From Azoarcus_F sp036734105 (GTDB lineage Bacteria > Pseudomonadota > Gammaproteobacteria > Burkholderiales > Rhodocyclaceae), in the NCBI GenBank assembly GCA_036734105.1, contig DAIMZH010000006.1, forward strand, positions 35,985 through 99,984: a stretch of 64,000 nt of DNA. The letters run 5' to 3'. A model generated the notes under the pieces. That model saw only the letters and a list, made by a program, of their open reading frames with translations, was not told the DNA's origin and ran no database searches. Made by a program: the position numbers and the translations under genes. Shown piece after piece: positions 1-8,551 of this stretch (within the stretch, counting starts at the first letter, position 1; the number at the start of each line of letters is the position of its first letter).

Positions 1-926
1 TGCTGGCGCGGCGGCGTAGCCAGGGTTTGCTCGGAAAAGACATTGTCGGCGAACCCGGCTTCGACTTCGACATCGAGATTCACCTGGGCGCGGGCGCCTA
101 TGTCTGCGGCGAGGAGAGCGCGCTGATCGAGTCGCTGGAAGGCAAGCGCGGCACGCCACGGATTCGCCCGCCGTTTCCGGTCACGCAGGGTTATCTTGGT
201 TGCCCGACCGTGGTGAACAATGTCGAAACCCTGGCCAAGACCACGCTCATCGCGCTGGGTGGTGGCGCGGCCTTTGCAGCAACCGGCACGGCACAGTCAA
301 GCGGCACCAAGTTGCTGTCGGTGTCGGGTGACTGCGCCTTTCCCGGCATCTATGAATACCCTTTTGGGGTGCGCATTGACCGCGTGCTTGAAGACTGTGG
401 TGCCAGCGATGCACATATGGTGCAGGTTGGCGGGGCATCCGGCGTGGCGATTGCGGGCTATGAGTTCTCCCGCACGATTGCTTTCGAGGACGTGCCGAGT
501 GCGGGTGCCTTCATGGTGTTCGACTCCAGCCGCGACCCGTTCGAGGTGGCGCACAACTTCGTCGATTTCTTTGCGCATGAGAGTTGCGGTTTTTGCACGC
601 CCTGTCGCATCGGCACATCCTTGCTGAAAAACTACATGGACAAACTCGGACGCGGCTTTGGTGCCAAGGGCGACCTGGCCGACATCGAGTGGGTAAACCG
701 GCTGCTGCGCAACGCCAGCCACTGTGGTCTGGGTTCTACTGCGCCCAACGCAGTGGTCGATACCCTGGTCAAGTTCCGGCCAGCCTATGAGCGACGACTG
801 AAAACGCTGGATTTTGAACCCGCCTTTGACCTCGACGCCTCGCTGGCAACAGCCCGCCGCCTGACCGGACGCGACGATCCAGCCGCGCATTTCGACGGTC
901 AGGACAAGACCAAGGAGAGAACATGA
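1..926 (+). CDS. hoxF: NAD-reducing hydrogenase diaphorase subunit HoxF, C-terminal part
   Basis: This is the 3' half of hoxF; the frame is open from base 3 and the N-terminus lies left of the window. HoxF carries FMN and an N3-type [4Fe-4S] cluster and passes electrons between NAD(H) and the hydrogenase module in the cytoplasm. About 307 residues are visible of a family length near 600. They include the Gly-rich stretch GAGAYVCGEESAL (NuoF-like nucleotide/FMN region) and the cluster ligands CGFCTPC plus a later Cys in HCGLGS. The gene ends in a 4-base overlap with hoxU, implying translational coupling. NuoF of complex I is the main alternative, but the following hoxUYH genes exclude it. Confidence 0.95.
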   Translation, partial: LARRRSQGLLGKDIVGEPGFDFDIEIHLGAGAYVCGEESALIESLEGKRGTPRIRPPFPVTQGYLGCPTVVNNVETLAKTTLIALGGGAAFAATGTAQSSGTKLLSVSGDCAFPGIYEYPFGVRIDRVLEDCGASDAHMVQVGGASGVAIAGYEFSRTIAFEDVPSAGAFMVFDSSRDPFEVAHNFVDFFAHESCGFCTPCRIGTSLLKNYMDKLGRGFGAKGDLADIEWVNRLLRNASHCGLGSTAPNAVVDTLVKFRPAYERRLKTLDFEPAFDLDASLATARRLTGRDDPAAHFDGQDKTKERT

Positions 927-1636
927 GCGAAAGGCAGTTTGTGCTCGACGGACGTCCTGTCAGCTTCGAGCCCGGTCAGACCATTCTCGAGGCGGCGCGT
1001 GCGGCCGGGCATTACATCCCGTCGCTGTGCTGGAACCCTGAGTTTCCGCCGCATGGCTCTTGCAAGCTGTGCATGGTCAAGGTGGGCGGGCGGCATGTGT
1101 CATCCTGTGCGCTGGCGGCCCGCGAAGGCATGGAGGTTGAGAGCAACACGCCGGAGATGAATGGCGAGCGCCGCGCATTGCTGCAGATGCTGTTCGTCGA
1201 AGGCAATCACTTCTGCCCAAGCTGCGAAAAAAGCGGTAACTGCGAGCTGCAGGCTCAGGCTTATGAGCTGGAAATGGCCAGCGCCCGGTTCAACCATTTC
1301 TACCCACTGCGACCGGTTGATGCCTCGCACCCGGATATTTTGCTGGACTTCAATCGCTGCATCTTCTGCGAATTATGCGTGCGTGCCAGCCGCGATGTTG
1401 ACGGCAAGAGCGTGTTTGCACTGACTGGCAGAGGCATACACAAGCACCTGGTCGTCAATGCAGAGTCCGGCAAGCTGGGGGATACCGACTTCGCGGCGAC
1501 TGACCGGGCGGCCAATATCTGTCCGGTTGGGGTCATCCTGCACAAGCGGGTGGGGTTTGCCAAACCGATCGGCCAGCGTCTTTATGATGAACAACCGATT
1601 TCGGTGGTGGCGATGCACGAACGGAGTGACTCATGA
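923..1636 (+). CDS. hoxU: NAD-reducing hydrogenase subunit HoxU
   Basis: HoxU is the iron-sulfur relay of the diaphorase module, related to the N-terminus of NuoG. The 237 residues show a plant-type [2Fe-2S] site (Cys in SLCWNPEF, SCKLC and SSC), a His-ligated [4Fe-4S] site (HFCPSCEKSGNC), and a further set of cysteines CIFCELC followed by CPVG near residue 200. The length is normal for HoxU and the molybdopterin-like part of NuoG is absent. The ATG overlaps the hoxF stop by 4 bases, and its own stop overlaps hoxY by 4 bases, so hoxFUY are expected to be co-transcribed and coupled. Confidence 0.96.
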   Translation: MSERQFVLDGRPVSFEPGQTILEAARAAGHYIPSLCWNPEFPPHGSCKLCMVKVGGRHVSSCALAAREGMEVESNTPEMNGERRALLQMLFVEGNHFCPSCEKSGNCELQAQAYELEMASARFNHFYPLRPVDASHPDILLDFNRCIFCELCVRASRDVDGKSVFALTGRGIHKHLVVNAESGKLGDTDFAATDRAANICPVGVILHKRVGFAKPIGQRLYDEQPISVVAMHERSDS

Positions 1637-2193
1637 CAAGCGATCAGCCTGGCAGCCGCAAAAAGCTGCGTGTTGCCACTACCTCGCTGGCCGGGTGTTT
1701 CGGCTGTCACATGTCGTTTCTCGACATCGACGAAAATTTTCTGAAGCTTGCCGAACTGGTGGAGTTCGACCGCTCACCGCTGACCGACATCAAGCACTGC
1801 GGGCCTTGCGACATTGGCCTGATCGAGGGCGGGGTGTGCAACGCCGAAAATGTGCATGTGCTGAGGGAGTTTCGCGCCAACTGCAAGACGCTGGTGGCGC
1901 TAGGGGCTTGCGCCATAAACGGAGGCTTGCCGGCACAGCGCAATCATCTGGCGCTGGAGTCGTGCCTGCGTGAGGTGTACGTGGTTCGCGAAGGCTTGAG
2001 TCAGCCCGGAGTGCCCAACGACCCCGAGCTGCCACTGTTGCTGGACAAGGTCCACCCCATCCACGAGGTGGTGCGGGTGGATTACTTCATCCCCGGTTGT
2101 CCGCCGTCCGGCCCGGCGATCTGGAAGTTTCTGTCAGACCTCATCGCCGGTCGTACGCCTCGTTTGTCGCACGAGTTGTTGCGGTTTGACTGA
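1633..2193 (+). CDS. hoxY: NAD-reducing hydrogenase small subunit HoxY
   Basis: HoxY is the small subunit of the bidirectional, NAD-linked [NiFe] hydrogenase. It holds the proximal [4Fe-4S] cluster and forms the hydrogenase module with HoxH. Cluster ligands are visible in CFGCHMSFLD (near residue 23), HCGPCD, GACAINGG and PGCPPSG (near residue 155). At 186 residues it has the short form typical of group 3d enzymes, without the twin-arginine signal or extra clusters of membrane-bound uptake hydrogenases. The start overlaps hoxU; a gap of about 70 bases separates it from the hoxH start chosen here. Confidence 0.95.
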   Translation: MTSDQPGSRKKLRVATTSLAGCFGCHMSFLDIDENFLKLAELVEFDRSPLTDIKHCGPCDIGLIEGGVCNAENVHVLREFRANCKTLVALGACAINGGLPAQRNHLALESCLREVYVVREGLSQPGVPNDPELPLLLDKVHPIHEVVRVDYFIPGCPPSGPAIWKFLSDLIAGRTPRLSHELLRFD

Positions 2194-2262
2194 TGGCGGT
2201 GGCCAGGGCAGGTTTTGGTATTGCGCAAAGTCGTTTGGGACAAGGGTTTTGAGGGTAGCAAG

Positions 2263-3738
2263 ATGAGCGAAAACTGGTCGGATATGGAAACCGCAAGCGG
2301 ACGGGAGGGCTTGCGCAAGCTGGTCATAGACCCGGTGTCGCGTGTCGAAGGACATGGCAAGGTGACCTTGCTGCTCGACGACGATGACCGGGTGTGCGAG
2401 GCCAGGCTGCACATCGTGGAATTTCGCGGTTTCGAGGTGTTCATCGAGGGGCGCCCCTACTGGGAGGTGCCGGTAATGGTGCAGCGCCTGTGTGGCATCT
2501 GTCCGGTCAGCCACCATCTTGCCGCGTGCAAGGCGCTGGATCACGTGGTGGGCGCTACCGAACTGACCGCCAGCGCCGTCAAGATGCGCCGCCTGATGCA
2601 CTACGGCCAGATCCTGCAGTCGCATGCGCTGCACTTCTTTCACCTGTCGTCGCCCGATCTGCTGTTTGGCTTCGAAAGCGAGGTGGCGCGCCGCAATATC
2701 GTCGGCGTTGCTGCCGAACACCCGGAGATTGCCAGACAAGGCATATTGTTGCGGAAGTTCGGTCAGGAGGTGATCAGGGCCACTGCCGGCAAGCGCATTC
2801 ATGGCACTGGCGCGATACCGGGTGGCATGAACCGGCACCTGTCAGCCCAGGATCATCAGTTGCTCAAGGCCGAGATTGGTCATGTCGTGGAGTGGTCACG
2901 TGCTGCGGTTGAGCTGGTCAAGCGGCTGCACAGGTCCGACCCTGCGCTCTACGAGTCCTTTGGGCATTTCGAGTCCGGCTTCATGAGTCTGGTTCGGCAT
3001 GATGGCGCAATGGACTTGTACGACGGCCACATGCGCTTCAGGGATGCCTCTGGGGCCATCATCGTCGATAAGGTGGCGCCACAGGATTACCGCTCGGTGA
3101 TTTGCGAGGCGGTCAAACCCTGGAGCTACATGAAGTTTCCCTACCTCTCGGCACTGGGGGAGGAGGCGGGCTGGTACAAGGTCGGACCCTTGGCACGAGT
3201 GCAGAACTGCGACTTCATTCCGACCCCGTTTGCCGAGGCGCAGCGCCGCGAGTTCATTGACCACGGCGAGGGCAAGCCGCTGCACGCCAAGCTAGCCTAT
3301 CATTGGGCGCGCATGATAGAGATGCTGCACGCCGCCGAGGTGATCCGCGAGTTGCTTGATGACCCCGACCTGCAGCAGGGAGCACTGACGGTTGAAGGGA
3401 CACGCAGCCGCGAGGGCGTCGGCATTATCGAGGCTCCGCGCGGCACGCTGATTCATCATTACCAGGTGGACGACGATGATCTGGTGAGCATGTGCAACCT
3501 GATCGTGTCCACTACCCATAACAATCAGGCCATGAACACCGCGATTCGCGCGGTTGCTGACCGCTACCTGAGCGGGCGTCAGATTACCGAAGGTCTGCTC
3601 AACCACATCGAGGTGGCTATTCGCGCCTTTGATCCGTGTCTGTCCTGTGCCACCCATGCCCTGGGGCAGATGCCGCTGGTGCTGGAGCTTGCCGACTCGC
3701 GTGGCGAGGTGTTTGAGCGCAGGGTACGCGAGCGGTGA
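2263..3738 (+). CDS. hoxH: NAD-reducing hydrogenase large subunit HoxH
   Basis: HoxH carries the Ni-Fe(CN)2CO active site that splits or forms H2. The two CxxC ligand motifs are present: RLCGICPVSHH near the N-terminus (Cys 77 and 80) and DPCLSCATH near the C-terminus (Cys 459 and 462, His 465). The 26 residues after that His form the tail removed by a maturation endopeptidase after Ni insertion. The ATG at 2263 is preferred because a GAGGG ribosome site lies 7 bases upstream and the resulting 491 residues match the usual length; an in-frame TTG at 2215 is a weaker alternative. The stop overlaps the GTG of hoxW. Confidence 0.95.
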   Translation: MSENWSDMETASGREGLRKLVIDPVSRVEGHGKVTLLLDDDDRVCEARLHIVEFRGFEVFIEGRPYWEVPVMVQRLCGICPVSHHLAACKALDHVVGATELTASAVKMRRLMHYGQILQSHALHFFHLSSPDLLFGFESEVARRNIVGVAAEHPEIARQGILLRKFGQEVIRATAGKRIHGTGAIPGGMNRHLSAQDHQLLKAEIGHVVEWSRAAVELVKRLHRSDPALYESFGHFESGFMSLVRHDGAMDLYDGHMRFRDASGAIIVDKVAPQDYRSVICEAVKPWSYMKFPYLSALGEEAGWYKVGPLARVQNCDFIPTPFAEAQRREFIDHGEGKPLHAKLAYHWARMIEMLHAAEVIRELLDDPDLQQGALTVEGTRSREGVGIIEAPRGTLIHHYQVDDDDLVSMCNLIVSTTHNNQAMNTAIRAVADRYLSGRQITEGLLNHIEVAIRAFDPCLSCATHALGQMPLVLELADSRGEVFERRVRER

Positions 3739-4232
3739 GCTCCGCACGGATAGTGGTGTTTGCCATCGGCAACCGCTCCCGTGGCGATGACGCGCTTGGT
3801 CCTTTGTTGCTCGACCGGTTTCAGGAGGCGTGGCCGCAAGACAATGCGCTGGAGGTCTTTCAACTGCAGCCGGAGCATGCACTTGATCTGTGTGAGGCCG
3901 ACATGGCCTTGTTCATCGATGCCGCCCATGGGCTGAAGGAGTCCTGGCAATTTTGCGAGATAGCGCCTGTCGGAGCAGCCTCCGTCCTGTCGCATGCGAT
4001 GAGCCCGGAAGCCGTGCTCGATGTTTTTGTCCGCACTCAGCGCGAAGCACCGCCGCCATCCTTCAGTCTGGCCTTGTGCTGTCGCCAGACTGAGCTTGGT
4101 CAGCCGCTGTCCTTCGAGGCGCTGGCTGCACTCGGCAGCGCCTCGACACTGATTGACGAATTGATGAACCATCGCGACCTTGTTTATTGGCGGTCTGTAG
4201 CTAGCCGGGCCATGAAATGCAAGCCAGTCTGA
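3735..4232 (+). CDS. hoxW: hydrogenase maturation endopeptidase HoxW
   Basis: This is a HybD/HycI-family nickel-dependent endopeptidase that cleaves the HoxH C-terminal tail after Ni insertion. The 165 residues open with the family motif IGNRSRGDDALG, whose Asp is a metal ligand, and contain the second acidic site in QLQPEHALDL and the FIDAAHG stretch. Translation starts at GTG, sharing bases with the hoxH TGA, so protease and substrate are made together. No hyp genes follow in this window; they would have to lie left of hoxF or elsewhere. Confidence 0.88.
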   Translation: MSSARIVVFAIGNRSRGDDALGPLLLDRFQEAWPQDNALEVFQLQPEHALDLCEADMALFIDAAHGLKESWQFCEIAPVGAASVLSHAMSPEAVLDVFVRTQREAPPPSFSLALCCRQTELGQPLSFEALAALGSASTLIDELMNHRDLVYWRSVASRAMKCKPV

Positions 4233-4251
4233 CCAACAAAAAGGCCTGAGG

Positions 4252-4340
4252 CCAGACCCGGAGCGGGCGGACCGGACCAGATACTGACAGCGGGATCGCG
4301 GTCACTCCCAACCCGGAAATCCGATTGCGCTAGGGTCTGG
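4252..4340. other. long-range inverted repeat in the hoxW / HDOD convergent gap
   Basis: An 8-base perfect inverted repeat (CCAGACCC at 4252-4259, GGGTCTGG at 4333-4340) encloses a G+C-rich stretch between two converging genes. It may fold as a bidirectional transcript end, but no clear U-tract is present, so the role is uncertain. Confidence 0.25.
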
Positions 4341-4373
4341 GAAAACCGCCGTATCGCTCAAGCTGCCATCTGC

Positions 4374-5237
4374 TCAGGCCCAGTGCTCCGCCGTGCCCGG
4401 AAAGAAGGTGTGCAGATAGGTGCTGACATCACTCAGCGCCAACTCCCTGCACTGTCCGAACACGTCTGGTGACAGTCCGCTTGCGGCCCAGGCCGACGGC
4501 GGTACGTGGCTCACCACATCCTCAACAGTGAGATCATCCTCGACACCGTCAACCAGGTGATTGGCGATCAGCAGCAGGGCTGCCTCACGAACGAAGTCGC
4601 CACCGAGACGCGGATTGTGCTGCGCACCGATGATGTCAGAAAAGCAGGCTGGCAACTTCCATTGCGCGGCCAGGGTTGCACCCAGCTCGGCACGATCGCA
4701 ACCTATGATTGCGCGTTCGGCCTGAAGCTGAGAAATGCCCTGTACCAGAGCTTGCCGCGTTGCTTCATCGAACAGTTCCGGCACGACTTGTTGCATGATC
4801 AACTGCCCAATGTCTGCCAGCAACCCGACAACAAGAAGGCGCTCGCTGGTGGGGTGCTCAACCTGAATCGCCATTTGCCGGGCAGCAACGCCACGCAACA
4901 TGCTGTCTCGCCAAAAGCGTGTGACGTCAAAATCTGCAGGCCTGAGCTGAGCTGTTGCGCCAGCCAGCGACATGGCCAGTACCATGTCATGTAGTTGATG
5001 CAAGCCCAGCAGGGACACCGCCCGGTGCACTGTGTCGATCTTGCCGGCAAAGCCAAAAGCTGCGCTATTGACGAGTTTCAGAAGCCTTGCAGACAGGGCC
5101 GGATCGGTCTTGACGATGTTGCTGACGTCGGAAAGTGAGCCATCCGGGTCTGCGAGCACCTCACGAACGCGAAGATAAACTGTGGGTAGAGTGGCCAGTG
5201 TACTGATCTGGCTGACGAGTTCCTGGGCTGAATGCAT
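4374..5237 (-). CDS. HDOD domain protein
   Basis: A 287-residue protein with an HDOD domain over most of its length: the N-terminal LATLPTVYLRVREVLADPDGS region and the KTDPALSARLLKLVNSAAFG motif are typical. HDOD proteins are degenerate HD-type signalling modules found in chemotaxis, cyclic-nucleotide and biofilm circuits; they usually lack the metal-binding His-Asp pair, and I see no intact HD pair here. No other domain is attached. It is divergent from the exonuclease/phosphatase-family gene at 5325, with less than 90 bases between the starts. The specific signalling pathway cannot be told. Confidence 0.85.
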   Translation of the reverse strand: MHSAQELVSQISTLATLPTVYLRVREVLADPDGSLSDVSNIVKTDPALSARLLKLVNSAAFGFAGKIDTVHRAVSLLGLHQLHDMVLAMSLAGATAQLRPADFDVTRFWRDSMLRGVAARQMAIQVEHPTSERLLVVGLLADIGQLIMQQVVPELFDEATRQALVQGISQLQAERAIIGCDRAELGATLAAQWKLPACFSDIIGAQHNPRLGGDFVREAALLLIANHLVDGVEDDLTVEDVVSHVPPSAWAASGLSPDVFGQCRELALSDVSTYLHTFFPGTAEHWA

Positions 5238-5240
5238 GGT

Positions 5241-5268
5241 TTGGCTCGGCTTGTTGTTGCGTTATTAT
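5241..5268 (+). promoter_or_regulatory. sigma-70-like promoter for the gene at 5325
   Basis: TTGGCT at 5241-5246 and TATTAT at 5263-5268 are separated by 16 bases, in the short divergent gap, and point at the rightward gene. Assigned by eye only. Confidence 0.4.
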
Positions 5269-5324
5269 CCCAGAACAGACCGTGGTCGGCACATTGGATC
5301 GACAACGCAATCAAAGAGGGTGTC

Positions 5325-6176
5325 ATGCGCTTCTTGAGTTGGAACATTCAATGGGGTCGTGGGGCTGATGGTCGGATCGATCTGGCCCGCACAATTGAAG
5401 TCTTGAAGAACATGCCGGACCTTGATGCCATCTGCCTTCAAGAGGTTGCGCAGAATGTGGCTGGCCTGCCCGGTGGCGATTGTGGCGATCAGGTGGCTGA
5501 GTTGTCGGCAGCCTTTCCCGATTGGGCAGTTTTTTTCGCGCCGGGGCTGGATGTGCCGGATGGTCGTGGAGGCCGTGCTGCTTTTGGCAATCTGCTGATG
5601 ACGCGGCTGCCGGTCGGTCAGGTGTGTCGACACATTCTGCCGATGCCTGCCGATGCCACCGTGCCAGGCATGCGCCGGAGCTGCATTGAGGTGGTAATCG
5701 ATGGCCCTGTCGCCATGCGCCTGATGACCACCCATCTGGAGTATTACTCGGCACGCCAGCGCACCGCGCAGATTCAGGCCATACAGGCCATACATGCCGA
5801 AGCGGTCGAGCAGTCACTCACGGCTGCCTGCACCAAAAAGGATGGTAGCCCGATGTTTGCACCTCGCGCCCGACCAGCGGCGGCTGTATTGTGTGGAGAT
5901 CTGAATTTCGAGCCCGATTCAGACAGCTATCGCAGCATGACAAGTCAGGGCGGGTTGCCAGAATATACCTGGCGCGACGCCTGGATCGAAACCTACCCCA
6001 AGCAACCGCATCCGCCAACCGTCGGTTTACACGATGCCGGTTGGCCGGGACGGCAGTATTGTTGCGATTATTTCTGGCTGGCCGCCCTGCCAGTCGGCTG
6101 TGTATCAGACCTGCGGGTGATGTCGGAAGCCGACGCGTCCGATCATCAACCGATTGTGCTTGATCTGGTGTTGTGA
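5325..6176 (+). CDS. endonuclease/exonuclease/phosphatase family protein
   Basis: A 283-residue EEP-fold metal-dependent phosphoesterase. The fold motifs are visible in order: LSWNIQWG near the N-terminus, CLQEV (catalytic Glu), TTHLEYYSARQR, CGDLNFEP (Asp/Asn pair) and the terminal SDHQPIVL (Asp-His pair). This set supports an active enzyme. The family covers DNA repair nucleases, phospholipases and phosphatases, so the substrate cannot be named. The ATG at 5325 was chosen because it follows an AAAGAGGG ribosome site and begins just before the conserved strand; longer in-frame starts overlap the divergent promoter. No signal peptide is apparent, so it is probably cytoplasmic. Confidence 0.85.
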   Translation: MRFLSWNIQWGRGADGRIDLARTIEVLKNMPDLDAICLQEVAQNVAGLPGGDCGDQVAELSAAFPDWAVFFAPGLDVPDGRGGRAAFGNLLMTRLPVGQVCRHILPMPADATVPGMRRSCIEVVIDGPVAMRLMTTHLEYYSARQRTAQIQAIQAIHAEAVEQSLTAACTKKDGSPMFAPRARPAAAVLCGDLNFEPDSDSYRSMTSQGGLPEYTWRDAWIETYPKQPHPPTVGLHDAGWPGRQYCCDYFWLAALPVGCVSDLRVMSEADASDHQPIVLDLVL

Positions 6177-6258
6177 GCAAATCAGGGCATCGTGTGATGT
6201 GACGGGTTGGTGACCATGACGCATTGTCGTCAATCTGCAGTGCCCTCAGGCGCAATGT

Positions 6259-7044
6259 TTACTGCAAGGGTTCGACCAGGTCTCGATAGGCGTGCCAGGT
6301 GGCGTGCCCGACGATTGGCATCAACGCAACCAGGCCGAGGTGAAAACTGAGAAAACCCACAATGGTCAGCGTGACCAGCAGCAAGACCCAGATCAGCATC
6401 GGCAAGGGGTTGCGAAACAGCACGCCTATGCTGCCCAGCATGGACGAGATCGCGTCCTGATTGCGGTCCAGCATGAGCGGAATCGATACGATGCTGACAC
6501 CGAAGGCCAGGGTGGCAAAAACGAAACCCACACCAAAATAGACCGCCAGAAACTCCAGGTTTTCCAGTCGTACCAGTTGAGACAGGAAGCCCGAGAGGTT
6601 TGGCATTTCGTTGGTGTAGAACAGTGCAAAAATGACCAGTGATGCCCGTGCCCAGACCAGAAAGACGATGCCCAGCACAACCGCAAAAATGCCGACGTTG
6701 CTGGCGTTGCGACGCCACACGGTGAGCGTGGGCGCCAGTGCGCAGTTCTCGCCGTTCTCGCGTCTGCGACTGATTTCGTAAAGTCCCATGGCGAGAAAGG
6801 GGCCGAGCAACAAAAAGCCGGAGGTCATTGCCATGGTGTATTCGTAGGCATGCTCGAAGACCATGGTGACCAGCAGTCCCATGGCTGCGAAGCAGAATCC
6901 ATAGAACAGGCTGGGGATAGGGCAGGCCATCAGGTCCGCTGCGCCCATACGCAGCCATTTGAACGGTCTGCCAGGCGAAACCTCCCGAGCCTTGGGGAAA
7001 GGCAAGCCTGTGTCTTCCCGTGGGGTGTCATCCGACTGCGTCAT
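6259..7044 (-). CDS. DUF2189 family membrane protein
   Basis: A 261-residue integral membrane protein with about six hydrophobic segments, for example around residues 45-65, 70-90, 115-140, 165-185 and 205-250. It begins with a soluble, charged N-terminus of about 35 residues. Overall pattern and the motif PxPSLFYGF near residue 43 match the DUF2189 family of proteobacterial membrane proteins, often found near respiratory genes. No catalytic residues are recognisable. It is followed on the same strand, upstream in transcription, by the hydrolase gene, but 83 bases separate them, so co-transcription is unproven. Confidence 0.8.
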   Translation of the reverse strand: MTQSDDTPREDTGLPFPKAREVSPGRPFKWLRMGAADLMACPIPSLFYGFCFAAMGLLVTMVFEHAYEYTMAMTSGFLLLGPFLAMGLYEISRRRENGENCALAPTLTVWRRNASNVGIFAVVLGIVFLVWARASLVIFALFYTNEMPNLSGFLSQLVRLENLEFLAVYFGVGFVFATLAFGVSIVSIPLMLDRNQDAISSMLGSIGVLFRNPLPMLIWVLLLVTLTIVGFLSFHLGLVALMPIVGHATWHAYRDLVEPLQ

Positions 7045-7127
7045 GTGTCTCTCCGTGTATTGTTATGGTCAGTGCAGTCGGCGTGCGCGTCAGCGAGTGC
7101 CGCGTAGTGGCCGAAAATAATGAATGT

Positions 7128-7895
7128 TCATTTGCTGCCTATCCAGTCATTCATGACTTTGGCGAGGCTGGCTGCCTGTTCGGTCATCATGGAATGCCCT
7201 GCATTTTCAAGCACAATCAGGCTTGCCTCATTCTGACTGTACTCAAGCGCCTGCCGCAAGGGCGTGATGGCCTTTACGGGTGTCATCTTGTCTGCAGATC
7301 CGGAGATCAGGCAGATCGGACAGCGAATGGATCTGGCCGATTCGAATCCGTTCAGGTAAGCGTTGCAGGCTGCCAGGTCGCCATGCAGAACGCCAGAGCT
7401 CTGCCGACGCATCATGTCGAGATTTTGCGCACGCAGCCTGTCATTGTCCCCTGGCGCAAACGACCATTTGTTGATCATGGCGTAGGCTGACTCGGGTTGA
7501 TCTCTGGCGGCTTCGAGCAATGCGCTGGCAACCGGCATTGGAAACACGCTGCCAACAAGTATCAGATGTGAGAACAAATCGGGGGCCAGGGCACAGGCTT
7601 CGAGCGCAATCAGCGAACCCATGCTGTGACCCGCCAGCACCACCGGCTCGTCGGAGCTGGCGCGCACGATGTCGACCAGCCACTGTGCCATTGACTCGAT
7701 GTCGCGGCATGCTTCGGCCGCTGACTCACCATGACCAGGCAGATCCAGTGCCAACGGGTCGAGTCCCAACCGGGTCAGTTCACCGCTTACCTCCGACCAG
7801 ACGCTCTTGTCGTGGCCCGCACCGTGTATCAGCAGCACGCGCCGGGTGTCAGCAGCGGTGATCAGAGGGGTGGATTCAAGTGGGGTGTGGTTCAT
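7128..7895 (-). CDS. alpha/beta-fold hydrolase
   Basis: A 255-residue alpha/beta hydrolase. The oxyanion-hole stretch LLIHGAGHDKSVW is near residue 21. The nucleophile elbow GHSMG near residue 93 carries the catalytic Ser, an Asp is available in ISGSADKMTP, and the catalytic His is in ENAGHSMM near the C-terminus. The triad is complete, so it should be an active serine hydrolase. Esterase, lactonase and C-C bond hydrolase activities all occur in this family and the sequence does not separate them. The stop of the upstream DUF465 gene lies 11 bases away, so the two are probably one transcript. Confidence 0.82.
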   Translation of the reverse strand: MNHTPLESTPLITAADTRRVLLIHGAGHDKSVWSEVSGELTRLGLDPLALDLPGHGESAAEACRDIESMAQWLVDIVRASSDEPVVLAGHSMGSLIALEACALAPDLFSHLILVGSVFPMPVASALLEAARDQPESAYAMINKWSFAPGDNDRLRAQNLDMMRRQSSGVLHGDLAACNAYLNGFESARSIRCPICLISGSADKMTPVKAITPLRQALEYSQNEASLIVLENAGHSMMTEQAASLAKVMNDWIGSK

Positions 7896-7906
7896 GGTGC
7901 GGGCGC

Positions 7907-8119
7907 TCAGGCGAACTCGTCGGGATCGAGCAGGTTTTCCAGCGCCGACATCCTGTCCTTTAGCAGCAGCTTGCGTTTCTTGAGACGGCGAATAAGCAGA
8001 TCGTCCTGAATCTGAATCTGGGTCATCTGCTCGATTGCGATATCAAGGTCACGATGTTCGATCCTCAGCGCCTCCAGCCTCTCCCGCAAGTCGTAGTCCA
8101 GGTCGCAAGCGTCAGTCAT
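7907..8119 (-). CDS. DUF465 (YdcH-like) small coiled-coil protein
   Basis: A 70-residue helical protein rich in Leu, Arg, Glu and Asp. It contains a stretch resembling LEHRDLDIAI and ends in KKRKLLLKDRMSALE, the pattern of the DUF465/YdcH family. These small proteins occur widely in Proteobacteria; their biochemical role is not established. The start at 8119 (MTDACDLDYD) gives the usual family length; the upstream in-frame extension is not conserved in style. It precedes the hydrolase gene by 11 bases. Confidence 0.8.
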   Translation of the reverse strand: MTDACDLDYDLRERLEALRIEHRDLDIAIEQMTQIQIQDDLLIRRLKKRKLLLKDRMSALENLLDPDEFA

Positions 8120-8291
8120 GATCAGGTAGCCGGGGTCGTATTTTTCAATCCGTCTATGGTATGCGCTAAGTCCTGCCAGTGACAACCTCGATGTTGCGCG
8201 ATATTTTTCTACCGATCAGGCCTTCAAGCTTGATTTTCCGTCAAAGGTGTCGATATACCAACTCACAGCCTTACAAGTCGGGGAGATGGTC

Positions 8292-8522
8292 ATGAACGTG
8301 GTCTGCAATAATCCGCTCGCCTATGTGGTGGAGTATCCGGGGATGGATGCCGTTGAGATCATCGATAAACGCCGTGGGATGGGTGTTCTGATGCGGGCTG
8401 AGGCTGCTCAGCGCTTTCGTGACGAACTGAAAGTGTGGTCTGAATCGTCCGACCCCGACGCCTTCGAAGTCCTGCTGGATCACTACGGTGCCTTGATGAC
8501 GCAGCCAGCGGTTTATCATTGA
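8292..8522 (+). CDS. DUF3567 family protein
   Basis: A 76-residue protein beginning MNVVCNNPLAYVVEY, with EIIDKRRGMGVLM in the middle, matching the DUF3567 family that is essentially restricted to Betaproteobacteria. Function unknown. ATG at 8292 was chosen over ATG at 8286 because the GGGAG ribosome site at 8281-8285 is spaced correctly only for the former. It sits 29 bases before greB on the same strand and may be co-transcribed with it. It is one of the better taxonomic markers in this window. Confidence 0.78.
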   Translation: MNVVCNNPLAYVVEYPGMDAVEIIDKRRGMGVLMRAEAAQRFRDELKVWSESSDPDAFEVLLDHYGALMTQPAVYH

Positions 8523-8551
8523 GCATTGTCAGGTAATACACGGGTTGAGCG

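Noticed and set aside
1..926. Complex I NuoF instead of HoxF
   Set aside because: The gene is followed by hoxU, hoxY, hoxH and hoxW with coupled overlaps, which defines the hydrogenase operon.
4233..4373. Strong terminator after hoxW
   Set aside because: The GGCC-TGA-GGCC hairpin is only four pairs with no T-tract. Only the weak long-range inverted repeat was recorded.
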